Assembly (NCBI RefSeq): GCF_025449335.1
Contig: NZ_CP104883.1
Span: 1,604,501 to 1,668,500 of the forward strand
Source: Bartonella sp. HY328
Lineage (GTDB): Bacteria; Pseudomonadota; Alphaproteobacteria; Rhizobiales; Rhizobiaceae
Reading direction: 5' to 3'
DNA: 64,000 bases
Below are positions 53,707 to 62,683 of the stretch, in pieces. The notes below the pieces were generated by a model. The model had not been told where the DNA came from, searched no databases, and saw only the letters and a list, made by a program, of their open reading frames with translations. Position numbers and translations under genes: made by a program. The first letter of the stretch is position 1. Each line of letters opens with the position of its first letter.

Positions 53707-54867
53707 TTAGTTTTGTAATTTTCTTGAGGCATTGAGATGGCGCTCAATAAAATGGGCATAGCGTGACATGGCAAAACAAAATAGCCAAAAGATAAAGCCA
53801 GCAAAAATATAGGCGGTTGCAGGTGTTACCGGACTTATCCAATTGGGTTGTAGGGTGGCATTTTGGGCGGCACCCAGCAAGTCTTGCATATTAATTGTAT
53901 AGATCAAGCTAGTATCTTTAAACATTCCTATCAAAATATTGATGACACCGGGAATAACAAGGCGAAAAGCTTGTGGCACAATGATAAAGCTAATCATTTG
54001 CCAATAACGCAGCCCGAGCGACCATGCAGCTTCATATTGCGCCTTAGGCACTGCTTGCAAACCGCCTCGAATAACTTCTGCAATATAGACTGAGGTAAAA
54101 AGCGCTACCGCAATAAGTGCTCGTAAAAAATTATCAAAATTTAGATCTTGCGGAAAAAATAATGGCAACATGACATTGGCGACAAAAAGCACTGCCACCA
54201 AGGGTACTCCACGCAAGGTTTCGATAAAAATTACACATAAAAAGTGAATGATTGGCTTTTTCGATTGCCGTCCAAGTGCCAACAAAGTGCCAAGCGGTAA
54301 CGAAACGATTATGCTAGAATAGGCAATGATTAAAGTTGCAAGTAAACCACCCCAACGTGCCGTTGGCACGCTCGTTAATCCAAACGCACCACCATAAAGC
54401 AAGATATAGCAAAAGATTGGTACAAAAATAAACGATAAAAGGGCGTTGATGACTTTGAACCTTACTCTCGGCATCAATAGTGGAATATTGACTATAATCA
54501 CCAATAACAATGCGCAATGAACCCGCCATAATTCGCTTTGTGGGTAAATACCATATAAAAATGAACTCATATTAGCGCGGACAAATGCCCAGCATGCGCC
54601 TGACCAACCATTGGGTTGAATGCCGCCTTGTATGATAGTTGCGCAAGCCGCACGATCATTGCCTATCCAACTCGCGTCAATAAACAACCAACGTAAAGTT
54701 GGAATGGAGGTGTAGATCAAGGCTATTAACAAAAATATGGTTATTAAGCCATCAAGTGGATTTGAAAATAGTCGGCGTTTTAGCCAGTGCAAAATACCGC
54801 TTTGGCGTTTGGGCGGCGGTAGTGCAGGTAGCAACAGCTTACGAGAAAAGGCGCTAATTCTTTCCAT
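53707..54867 (-). CDS. aapM: General L-amino acid ABC transporter permease AapM
   Basis: A 386-residue inner-membrane permease. About eight hydrophobic segments; the ABC contact loop EVIRGGLQAVPKAQYEAAWS is in the C-terminal third, and FIETLRGVPLVAVLFVANVM is the family signature. The larger N-terminal region with a periplasmic loop distinguishes AapM-type from small His/Gln permeases. One base separates it from aapQ. Confidence 0.93.
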   Translation of the reverse strand: MERISAFSRKLLLPALPPPKRQSGILHWLKRRLFSNPLDGLITIFLLIALIYTSIPTLRWLFIDASWIGNDRAACATIIQGGIQPNGWSGACWAFVRANMSSFLYGIYPQSELWRVHCALLLVIIVNIPLLMPRVRFKVINALLSFIFVPIFCYILLYGGAFGLTSVPTARWGGLLATLIIAYSSIIVSLPLGTLLALGRQSKKPIIHFLCVIFIETLRGVPLVAVLFVANVMLPLFFPQDLNFDNFLRALIAVALFTSVYIAEVIRGGLQAVPKAQYEAAWSLGLRYWQMISFIIVPQAFRLVIPGVINILIGMFKDTSLIYTINMQDLLGAAQNATLQPNWISPVTPATAYIFAGFIFWLFCFAMSRYAHFIERHLNASRKLQN

Positions 54868-54868
54868 T

Positions 54869-56077
54869 TTAGCGTCCTTTCAAACTGGTTTTATAATTAA
54901 ACCAATTCATCACCAGTGAAATAAGTAAGCTAAGGCTTAAATAAACGATTATCCAAATAACCGTCACTTGGATGGGCTGCCCTGTTTGATTGTAGATGGT
55001 ATTACCAATCCGCATAATCTCGGTATAACCAATAGCTGTTGCGAGTGAAGTGTTTTTCATCAAGCTCATATATTGGCTGGAGAGTGGTGGAATAATGATG
55101 CGCAAGGCAAGCGGTAAAACAATAAGCCTTGTAATAAGGCGAGGCTTTAAACCAAGTGAAGCTCCAGCTTCCTTGTAGCCATAATCGACACCTTGCAAGC
55201 CACTGCGCACAATTTCAGCAATTAAAGCCGATGTGTAAATGGAAAGGGCTAAAAATAATGCGGTAAATTCTGGGGTTATACTTGTGCCGCCGCTGATGTT
55301 AAATCGCCCTGCTTGCGGTATATTAAAGCCTGAAAATTGTAAAATTGGCATAAGAATTAAAAAAACAGCAATAAAGATTAAAATATAAAATGGCCATAAA
55401 AGCAAAGCCTTACCGCTTTGCTCAAAGCGTTTTTTGCTCCAATGATGCAAAGAGATACATAAAAGAAGGCTAATAATAACTGCTACTGCAAAACTCAGCA
55501 CAATCAACCAACCACTTTGGCCAAATATTGGCTGTGGTAAAAAGATACCACGTTGATTGATAAAAACATTAAACGGTAGTGCAATACTGTCACGCACCGA
55601 TGGGAGTAGAGCTTGAATTATTGCAAAATACCAAAAAAATATCACCAAAAGTGGAGGAATATTACGAAAAGTCTCAATGTAAAATAGGCAAATTTTTGAA
55701 ACTAACCAATTATTAGACAGCCGACCAATGCCAATTAAAAGTCCCAATAGGCTTGATGCTATGATGCATAGAACGGCCATCACTATTGTATTGACAAAGC
55801 CAGCAGCTAGCGCTGTGAGATAGTTAGAATCTTCGCTATAGGGGATAAGACTATTGGGAATAGAAACGCCAGCGCGCTGAAGTAGAAAGCCAAAGCCAGC
55901 AGTCATATTATTGGCTTGCATGTTGGTAATCGTATTAGTGATAATCCATTGGGCCGTTAATCCAATAAAAATAACTACCAGCAATTGAATAAGAAAGCTA
56001 ACACTTAATATGGAACGCAAAAAGGTGCTAAACGCACCTTTTTTTATCGGGGAGGGCCGTGGTTGAATAGGTACCAA
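54869..56077 (-). CDS. aapQ: General L-amino acid ABC transporter permease AapQ
   Basis: A 402-residue inner-membrane permease. YIETFRNIPPLLVIFFWYF and the EAA-type loop EIVRSGLQGVDYGYKEAGAS are diagnostic. It partners AapM to form the channel. Separated from aapJ by 89 bases that contain a hairpin. Confidence 0.93.
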   Translation of the reverse strand: MVPIQPRPSPIKKGAFSTFLRSILSVSFLIQLLVVIFIGLTAQWIITNTITNMQANNMTAGFGFLLQRAGVSIPNSLIPYSEDSNYLTALAAGFVNTIVMAVLCIIASSLLGLLIGIGRLSNNWLVSKICLFYIETFRNIPPLLVIFFWYFAIIQALLPSVRDSIALPFNVFINQRGIFLPQPIFGQSGWLIVLSFAVAVIISLLLCISLHHWSKKRFEQSGKALLLWPFYILIFIAVFLILMPILQFSGFNIPQAGRFNISGGTSITPEFTALFLALSIYTSALIAEIVRSGLQGVDYGYKEAGASLGLKPRLITRLIVLPLALRIIIPPLSSQYMSLMKNTSLATAIGYTEIMRIGNTIYNQTGQPIQVTVIWIIVYLSLSLLISLVMNWFNYKTSLKGR

Positions 56078-56133
56078 GAGTACAATGCCTCATAAAATTA
56101 TTTTGGTAAGTAAAACAAGTTTTAAAAATAAAA

Positions 56134-56150
56134 CGGGTGATCAATACCCG
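56134..56150 (-). promoter_or_regulatory. Attenuator-like hairpin between aapJ and aapQ
   Basis: CGGGT (56134-56138) and ACCCG (56146-56150) form a short stem that on the minus strand is followed by TTTTATTTTT. In amino-acid ABC operons such a structure reduces read-through so that the binding protein outnumbers the permeases. Confidence 0.55.
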
Positions 56151-56166
56151 CTTTATTTACAGGTGG

Positions 56167-57300
56167 TTAACGAATAGGCACGCCATATTGTAAACCACCT
56201 TTGGTCCATAAGGCATTTATACCACGTGAAATTTTAAGCGGCGTGTTTTGTCCTATATTGCGCTCAAAAACTTCTCCATAATTACCAACATTTTTAATGA
56301 TTTTGATAACCCAATCCTGATCAAGTCCTAAGTCCTTACCAATATCGTTACCTTGCTCTGCACCAAGCATGCGCTTAATGTCGGGATTATCAGATTTTGC
56401 CATATCATCAACATTAGAACTGGTGATACCAAATTCTTCGGCGTTAACCATTGCATAATGAGTCCAACGAACAATATTTGCCCATTGTGCATCGCCTTGG
56501 CGTACAGCGGGGCCAAAAGGTTCTTTTGAAATGATTTGCGGTAAAACAACATTTTTATCAGGATTTGCTAATTGCAAGCGAGTTGCATAAAGCGATGATT
56601 GATCTGTCGTATAAGCGTCACAACGGCCAGCATCATAAGCCGCATTGACTTCAGTGAATTTTTCAAAAACCACTGGTTCATATTGCATTTTATGGTTGCG
56701 GAAATAATCTGCTAAAGTCAATTCAGTTGATGTACCAGATTGAACACATATGGAAGCACCAGAAAGTTGCAAAGCAGAGGTTACGTCTTTTAACCGGTCA
56801 GAATTAATCATAAAGCCTTGGCCATCATAATAATTAATTCCAGTAAACTCGATACCAAGTGACGTATCGCGGCTCATCGTCCAAGTTGTATTGCGGATTA
56901 GCACATCAATCTGCCCAGATTGAAGCGCAAGAAAACGCTCTTTTGCGGAAAGAGGAACAAATTCAACTTTGGATTTATCGCCAAAGATAGCGGAGGCAAC
57001 TGCTCGACAATAGTCAGCATCAAAACCTGTCCAATTGCCTTTTCCATCTCTGATGGCAAAGCCAGTTAACCCCGTATTGACACCGCATACCAAATGACCA
57101 CGGGTTTTAACTGCTCGTAAGGTTGCACCCGCATTTTCAAGGCTAGGGTCGCCCAATGTTACTTTCATTTCGCTAGTAACTACATTGCCTTTAACTGGTG
57201 CTTGAGCTGCTTCACTTTGTGCATTTGCCAATTGGCTTTGAATGCCGCTTAAAGCTGTTATCGCCAATAAAGCTGTCAGAAATTTGGTATTTAATGCCAT
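56167..57300 (-). CDS. aapJ: General L-amino acid-binding protein AapJ
   Basis: A 377-residue periplasmic receptor. Signal peptide ends near LANAQS; the mature protein begins with the family pattern TLRAVKTRGHLVCGVNTGL (about 63), then GFDADYCRAVASAIFGD and RNTTWTMSRDTSLGIEF. It feeds AapQMP; the Rhizobium system imports many L-amino acids and can take up GABA, matching the nearby gab genes. ATG at 57300 is preferred to GTG at 57306 because of GAGGG spacing. Confidence 0.94.
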   Translation of the reverse strand: MALNTKFLTALLAITALSGIQSQLANAQSEAAQAPVKGNVVTSEMKVTLGDPSLENAGATLRAVKTRGHLVCGVNTGLTGFAIRDGKGNWTGFDADYCRAVASAIFGDKSKVEFVPLSAKERFLALQSGQIDVLIRNTTWTMSRDTSLGIEFTGINYYDGQGFMINSDRLKDVTSALQLSGASICVQSGTSTELTLADYFRNHKMQYEPVVFEKFTEVNAAYDAGRCDAYTTDQSSLYATRLQLANPDKNVVLPQIISKEPFGPAVRQGDAQWANIVRWTHYAMVNAEEFGITSSNVDDMAKSDNPDIKRMLGAEQGNDIGKDLGLDQDWVIKIIKNVGNYGEVFERNIGQNTPLKISRGINALWTKGGLQYGVPIR

Positions 57301-57475
57301 AATCACCCTCTTAGATTTAGTTTGCAGTTACAATATCGATTTGGAACGTAGTTTGATTGCAAGTTCAAGCAATTTTTTTCCATTGTTTTCTTGCAAGTTA
57401 GCATAAAAATAATCTAACCTAAACATCAAATTTGGTTCCATAGGTCGTAGAGCCTAAAAAGAGGATAATAAGGCA

Positions 57476-58648
57476 ATGGCAAAAACTAAAGATATGGATA
57501 ATTGGGGTGTTAATACAAAACTCGCTCATGGTGGATATAATCCCCATGATTATTACGGTTTTGTTAATCCACCAGTGGTCCGCGCCTCGACCGTTCTTTT
57601 TCCCGATGCCAAAACGATGGCTTTGGAAAACCAGCGCTATACTTATGGCACACATGGTACAACAACCACTGATGCGCTTTGCCATGCGGTAGATCTTCTC
57701 GAAGGCTCGGCGGTTACTGTGTTAACGCCATCTGGTCTTGCAGCTATTACTATGCCGTTGCTAGGTGCGCTAAGCAGCGGTGATCACCTACTTATTACGG
57801 ATTCCGTTTATTTTCCCACCCGTCGTTTCGCGGATACGATTTTAACGCGCTTGGGAGTTGAGGTTGAATATTATGATCCGTTAATTGGCGGCGGTATAGA
57901 AAAGCTATTAAAAGACAATACGCGGATTGTCTTTACCGAGTCGCCAGCATCTAATACTTTTGAAATGCAGGATATTCCTGCAATAGCATCAGCTGCTCAC
58001 AAAATTGGCGCTATCGTTATGATGGATAACACATGGGCAACGCCGCTTTTATTTAAAGCGTTAGATTATGGGGTTGATATTTCCATCAATGCGGCGACCA
58101 AATATCCTGCAGGTCATGCTGATGTGCTGATGGGGATGGTGTCGGCCAATGAAAAATATGCTGAACTTATCAAGGAAGCTCACAAAATTACCGGCATGAG
58201 TGTATCGGGTGACGATGCTTATCTCGTTTTGCGTAGCATGCGCACCATGAACATACGTCTTGCTCATCAAAGTAAAACAACAATTGCTCTTGCTTCATGG
58301 CTAGAAACTCTACCGCAAGTTGCTGAAGTCTTGCATCCGGAATTGCCAAGCAATAAGGGACACGCAATTTGGAGTCGTGACTTTAAAGGTTCAGCCACTA
58401 TTTTTTCCATTGTTTTGCAAAATGGGGGTATCGAAGAAGCAAGTCGTTTCCTTGATAGCTTACAGCTTTTTGGGCTTGGCTATTCATGGGGCGGTTATGA
58501 AAGCCTTGCAGTTCATGTTAATCTAAAAGACCGTGTAGTCGCCAAAAAAGATTATGCAGGGCCTGTTTTGCGCTTGCAAATAGGTATTGAAAATTTTGAA
58601 GATTTGCAAAAAGACTTACAAAATGCAATCAATGCAACTGGCTTATAA
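57476..58648 (+). CDS. metC: Cystathionine beta-lyase MetC
   Basis: A 390-residue PLP enzyme that cleaves cystathionine to homocysteine. Starts with NTKLAHGGYNP; PLP site NAATKYPAGHADVLMG (about 201-216) with catalytic Lys; SWGGYESLA near 340 is the beta-lyase signature separating it from gamma-synthases. Divergent from aapJ. An initial AAGGCAATG gives a modest ribosome-binding site. Confidence 0.93.
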   Translation: MAKTKDMDNWGVNTKLAHGGYNPHDYYGFVNPPVVRASTVLFPDAKTMALENQRYTYGTHGTTTTDALCHAVDLLEGSAVTVLTPSGLAAITMPLLGALSSGDHLLITDSVYFPTRRFADTILTRLGVEVEYYDPLIGGGIEKLLKDNTRIVFTESPASNTFEMQDIPAIASAAHKIGAIVMMDNTWATPLLFKALDYGVDISINAATKYPAGHADVLMGMVSANEKYAELIKEAHKITGMSVSGDDAYLVLRSMRTMNIRLAHQSKTTIALASWLETLPQVAEVLHPELPSNKGHAIWSRDFKGSATIFSIVLQNGGIEEASRFLDSLQLFGLGYSWGGYESLAVHVNLKDRVVAKKDYAGPVLRLQIGIENFEDLQKDLQNAINATGL

Positions 58649-58667
58649 TTAACTCCATTTTTTGAAC

Positions 58668-58709
58668 AACCAATGAAGCCTGAAGGCAAGGTCTACTGCT
58701 TCATTGGTT
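58668..58709 (+). terminator. 12-bp perfect hairpin after metC
   Basis: AACCAATGAAGC (58668-58679) pairs perfectly with GCTTCATTGGTT (58698-58709), loop of 18, 20 bases after metC. It lacks a T-run. Stem length suggests a real terminator or processing site. Confidence 0.55.
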
Positions 58710-58752
58710 ACATAATGGATGGGAGGTCGAAGAAGATTGCACAAACTATCAC

Positions 58753-59191
58753 TTTACAATGGGCCTTGTGGCCTTCGTTGCAGTGCAATCTATGTTGGCA
58801 AACCCGGTTGCCAATGCATTTACTCGTTTTGTATATCATGGTGCAGATGATAAACTTATTACCGCTTGTTCCTTATTCTATGTAAATGGAATACCAAAAA
58901 GCCAAAGTCTTGTTAAAGCCATTGCAAGTTTTTTCAGTATTATTCCCAAAATATCAATCCTTACGGAATTACGACACCAGATCAGCCTAATATATTGTCA
59001 ACGCGCTGGTGCACAGTTTGGGACCATAAATGTAAGCTATATTTTGGGGGCGATCTGACAAAAGTAGATTTTACTAAGGATACCGGCAAGGTCAAGAAGT
59101 TTGATTTTGGCCTAATCAGACTCATATCCATTTGCGCATGGCCAATGAAAATTTTAAAAAATTTGTGCCGTTCAAATTTCTTGGGCTATAA
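58753..59191 (+). pseudogene. Decayed choloylglycine hydrolase-family (linear amide C-N hydrolase) gene
   Basis: Pieces of one protein in three frames. Frame A from 58759: a signal peptide ending ANPVANA then FTRFVYHGADDKLITA, the family N-terminus, but the catalytic Cys expected right after cleavage is Phe (TTT at 58819). The text then jumps to FYVNGIPKSQSLVKAIASFF, which belongs near the C-terminus: the central part of the enzyme (probably about 190 residues) is missing. A one-base loss near 58958 shifts to YGITTPDQPN, TRWCTVWDHKCKLYF and VDFTKD; another near 59110 shifts to HIHLRMANENFKKF and the end FKFLGL at 59191. Relatives are exported amidases such as bile-salt hydrolase or penicillin V acylase. 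Confidence 0.75.
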
Positions 59192-59388
59192 TCGCGTAGC
59201 CCTATTGCTTTAATCTATTTTAAGCTTTGATCCAGGTTATTACCTAAGCATTGAGAAGAAAAATCGTAATTTTTTTATTTGATCAAATACTGTTCTACAA
59301 TCAACAATTCAACTTGAAGCCATCTCAATATAGAAGTGCAAAATTAGCAGTTTTAAAGCTAATATGTCAATTTTGGGGGAAAATTACA

Positions 59389-59465
<77 letters not shown>

Positions 59466-59599
59466 AGCCGTTAGGCTTGATAGAATATGATGCATATAAA
59501 GGCAAGCTTTTTTTCTAACATAGATTAAAAAAATCTATGATGTCATTTGATTCCAATTTAATGGAGTATAGGCACTGTAACATTTGTCCTTAGAAAATT

Positions 59600-60427
59600 T
59601 CATAATAAATTGGCAAGATTAACAAATTCTTCAATTTCAAGGGTTTCTGCTCGCCGCGTTGGTTCTATCTCGGCTTTATTTAGTAAATGTTCACCACCAA
59701 GGCTTTTGAGGCTTTGACGTAGCATCTTGCGTCTTTGCCCAAAGGCGGCATGTGTAATTTTTTCAAGTTTTGCAATATCAACGGCAAGCGGATTGTTTTT
59801 TGGTATGAGGTGGACGATTGATGACGTTACCTTAGGCGGTGGTGTAAAAGCCTGTGGAGGCACGTCAAAAGCGATGCGTGCTTGGGTACGCCAGCCAGCC
59901 AATACACCTAGGCGTCCAAAGTGATCATCATTGGCCTTTGCTACAATACGCTGTGCGACTTCCTTTTGAAACATCAAGGTAAGAGAATGATAAAAAGGTG
60001 GCCAATACTCGCCGACTAACCAATTAATTAATAATTGCGTTCCAACATTATAGGGTAGGTTGGAAATTATACGCGGCTTTTCATTGTAAGCTGAAAACAA
60101 TTCTACACAATTTACCTCTAAAGCGTCACCATGGATAACATTTAAGCGATTTGGATAGGCTTGTGAAATTTGCTCTAATGCTGCAAGGCACCGCTCATCA
60201 CGCTCAATTGCTGTTACTATTGCCCCTTGTGCTAGTAAGGCTCGCGTTAATCCACCAGGCCCAGGACCAATTTCTAGCACTGGCTTATCTTTTAAGTCTC
60301 CTGCTTGTTTAGCGATTTTTGTAGTTAGATTGAGGTCAAATAAAAAATTTTGGCCAAGGGATTTTTTGGCGGATAGACCAAAAGTTTCGATCACTTCACG
60401 CAATGGGGGAAGATTATCAATGGCCAT
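59600..60427 (-). CDS. rsmA: 16S rRNA dimethyladenosine transferase RsmA (KsgA)
   Basis: A 275-residue enzyme that dimethylates two adjacent adenosines near the 3' end of 16S rRNA. LGQNFLFDLNL, SAM-binding EIGPGPGGLTRAL (about 51-63), catalytic NLPYNVGTQLL (about 122) and C-terminal FGQRRKMLRQSL are all present. It follows pdxA by 176 bases on the same strand, in the lptD-surA-pdxA-rsmA order common in proteobacteria. Confidence 0.96.
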   Translation of the reverse strand: MAIDNLPPLREVIETFGLSAKKSLGQNFLFDLNLTTKIAKQAGDLKDKPVLEIGPGPGGLTRALLAQGAIVTAIERDERCLAALEQISQAYPNRLNVIHGDALEVNCVELFSAYNEKPRIISNLPYNVGTQLLINWLVGEYWPPFYHSLTLMFQKEVAQRIVAKANDDHFGRLGVLAGWRTQARIAFDVPPQAFTPPPKVTSSIVHLIPKNNPLAVDIAKLEKITHAAFGQRRKMLRQSLKSLGGEHLLNKAEIEPTRRAETLEIEEFVNLANLL

Positions 60428-60603
60428 GATTACACCTTATATTTTGACATACTTTCCGCATCGGTAAAACATTGCAATGGCAAATGCAAGATAGCATGCT
60501 TCTAGCGCATAATATCACTTTAAAAATTTTGATGAGCCACCAAATATTCACTTAAGTCATACCCTTAGATGGACCGCCAGACAAATTATCAATCTTGCAT
60601 TTA

Positions 60604-61614
60604 TTAATGTTTAAGTGCGGAATTTAAGGACAGTTTATCTGCTAATTGAATTGCTGCAATAAGACTATCAGGCATTGCAACTCCCTCATTAGCAATATCA
60701 AAAGCTGTGCCGTGGTCTGGTGAAGTGCGAATAAACGGCAATCCCAAAGTAACATTGACAGTTTCGTCAAAACCTATGGTTTTGACAGGGATGAGAGCTT
60801 GGTCGTGATACATACAAAGCGCAACATCGTAATTTTGGCGCGCGCGTGTATGAAACATAGTATCCGATGGCATAGGATCACTGACAATAATGCCTTGTTG
60901 GCGCAGCATATTAATAGCAGGCTGGATGATATCTCTGTCTTCTGTTCCCATCGCGCCCGACTCGCCCGCATGAGGATTTAGACCTGCAATGGCAATGCGT
61001 GGCTGCCCAATACCAAATTTTTCAATAAGGTCGCGATTGCAAATAGTTGCAACTTCAATGATAAGTTCTTGGGTGAGGTCTAGTGGTACTTGCTTTAAAG
61101 GAATATGCACCGTCACTGGCACTGTCCGCAAATGCGGCCCCGCCAGCATCATGACTGGTTTAACTGCTTTCCCAGTATATTGTTGGCTGAGGGCGGCTAA
61201 AAATTCTGTGTGCCCTGGAAACTTAAAACCCGCTTCATAAAGATTAATTTTCGCAATAGGGCAAGTGACAATTGCGCGTGCCTTTTTAGCAAAAATTAAA
61301 CTGACACCTTGTTCTATTGATTCAATGATGCCAGCTGAATTCTCTTTCAACGGAACACCAACTTGATTAATCTGTTGCTGAGTGAGAGGCAGTACCGGTA
61401 GGGCAAAATCGAAATTTTTAGCAAGATTATCTTTGTTGGTTACTTCGATATCTACATCAAGGCCCAATAATTTTGCACGTTGTGTAATAATCGTGGCATC
61501 ACCAATTATAAAAAAAGGTGAAAGCATTGAAGACTTGCGATTAAGCCAAGCCTTCAATGCGATTTCTAATCCGATTCCTGAAGGGTCTCCAGATGATATA
61601 GCAATAGGCAGCAT
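60604..61614 (-). CDS. pdxA: 4-hydroxythreonine-4-phosphate dehydrogenase PdxA
   Basis: A 336-residue enzyme of the DXP-dependent vitamin B6 pathway. SSGDPSGIGLEI at the N-terminus, metal-site FPGHTEFLA (His about 135), GLNPHAGESG and CMYHDQALIPVK are conserved. The start overlaps the surA stop by one base, so translation is coupled. Confidence 0.95.
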   Translation of the reverse strand: MLPIAISSGDPSGIGLEIALKAWLNRKSSMLSPFFIIGDATIITQRAKLLGLDVDIEVTNKDNLAKNFDFALPVLPLTQQQINQVGVPLKENSAGIIESIEQGVSLIFAKKARAIVTCPIAKINLYEAGFKFPGHTEFLAALSQQYTGKAVKPVMMLAGPHLRTVPVTVHIPLKQVPLDLTQELIIEVATICNRDLIEKFGIGQPRIAIAGLNPHAGESGAMGTEDRDIIQPAINMLRQQGIIVSDPMPSDTMFHTRARQNYDVALCMYHDQALIPVKTIGFDETVNVTLGLPFIRTSPDHGTAFDIANEGVAMPDSLIAAIQLADKLSLNSALKH

Positions 61615-62567
61615 TAAGGTGTTTGGATCCTTGCAGCTTTCCGAAGTTCGGCGATATATTTCTTTTCTAGTTGGGCTGCTTTGGCTTCACCATTACTGCC
61701 TTCTTGAATTGAAAAGACAAGCTGCGCTACCCTATCATCATTTACTTTGCGGATAGAGCAAATAGTTAAAAATTCGACACCGCGAGCGGTTTCTTGCACA
61801 GCTGTTGCTTTTCCAGAACTTGTCGCTTTTACGGTCTTTTCCCACTCTGGTGGCAATTGTTGTTCAAGAACACGGCCTAGATTACGAATTGTAATATCGA
61901 TTTTGCCTTTGACCAATTCACGCGTTGAATCACAACCATTAACTCGTGCGCGCAAAGCGTTTGCTTCTTGGCGGCGTTGATTTAATATTGCGCCACGACG
62001 ATTGGCGGGTATAACAAAGATCACCTGCTGTAAAAGATATTCATTGGCTGTTGGTTTTACACCGCCATTTTTCAACATGCGCTGCACAGCTTCACCTTCT
62101 GAAACCATACCTTCTGCTCGGTAACGCGCGCTAACCAAGCGCCCCCATCCCATTTGCACCATTATATAAGCTTTAAAATGGGCTGGTGTCAAACCTGCTT
62201 GCGTTAACATCTGCCCCATTTGCTGAGGGGACATATTATTACGTGCGGCAAAATTGTCATAGGCAGCATTAACTTCTTGTAGGCTGACTTCAATGTTGCG
62301 GCGTTTCATTTCTACACGCTTTAACATTTCGTCAGTTAACTCTTCGCGAGCTAACTGGGTAAGATTACCGCCGCGGTTTTGAACCTTTAGAAACGCTTTA
62401 CGTTGTTCAATATCAAGATTTGTGATTGCATTACCATTTACCACCAATGCAACCGTTGTTGATGCTGCTTGAGCCGAATGCAAGCCTGCTAAATCACTAC
62501 CAACAAAACTAACACTTAAGGCCGCGGACATTAAATATGCAAAAAGGCGGCTTTTTATTCTTACCAT
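61614..62567 (-). CDS. surA: SurA-like periplasmic chaperone/peptidyl-prolyl isomerase
   Basis: A 317-residue exported protein with a SurA N-terminal chaperone domain (VVNGNAITNLDIEQRKAFL, about 38-56, then EELTDEMLKRVEMKRR) and a divergent parvulin-like C-terminal part (residues 160-290, FVIPANRRGAIL, EGSNGEAKAAQLEKKYI). It delivers outer-membrane proteins such as LptD. Start chosen at 62567 for the signal peptide; ATGs at 62582 and 62597 are alternatives. The PPIase domain is weak, so isomerase activity is doubtful. Confidence 0.82.
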   Translation of the reverse strand: MVRIKSRLFAYLMSAALSVSFVGSDLAGLHSAQAASTTVALVVNGNAITNLDIEQRKAFLKVQNRGGNLTQLAREELTDEMLKRVEMKRRNIEVSLQEVNAAYDNFAARNNMSPQQMGQMLTQAGLTPAHFKAYIMVQMGWGRLVSARYRAEGMVSEGEAVQRMLKNGGVKPTANEYLLQQVIFVIPANRRGAILNQRRQEANALRARVNGCDSTRELVKGKIDITIRNLGRVLEQQLPPEWEKTVKATSSGKATAVQETARGVEFLTICSIRKVNDDRVAQLVFSIQEGSNGEAKAAQLEKKYIAELRKAARIQTP

Positions 62568-62683
62568 ATTCCAAGCTCTCATCTTATTAAATGTCATAAC
62601 GACATGTGTTTTAACGCTATTATAGTGAAATAAAAGGCAAAACAATGACAGGTTCAATTTGAACCCTATTAACAGAAGCAAAA

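Noticed and set aside
58759..59213. Apparent separate short ORFs after metC
   Set aside because: They are frameshifted pieces of a single decayed hydrolase gene, not independent genes.
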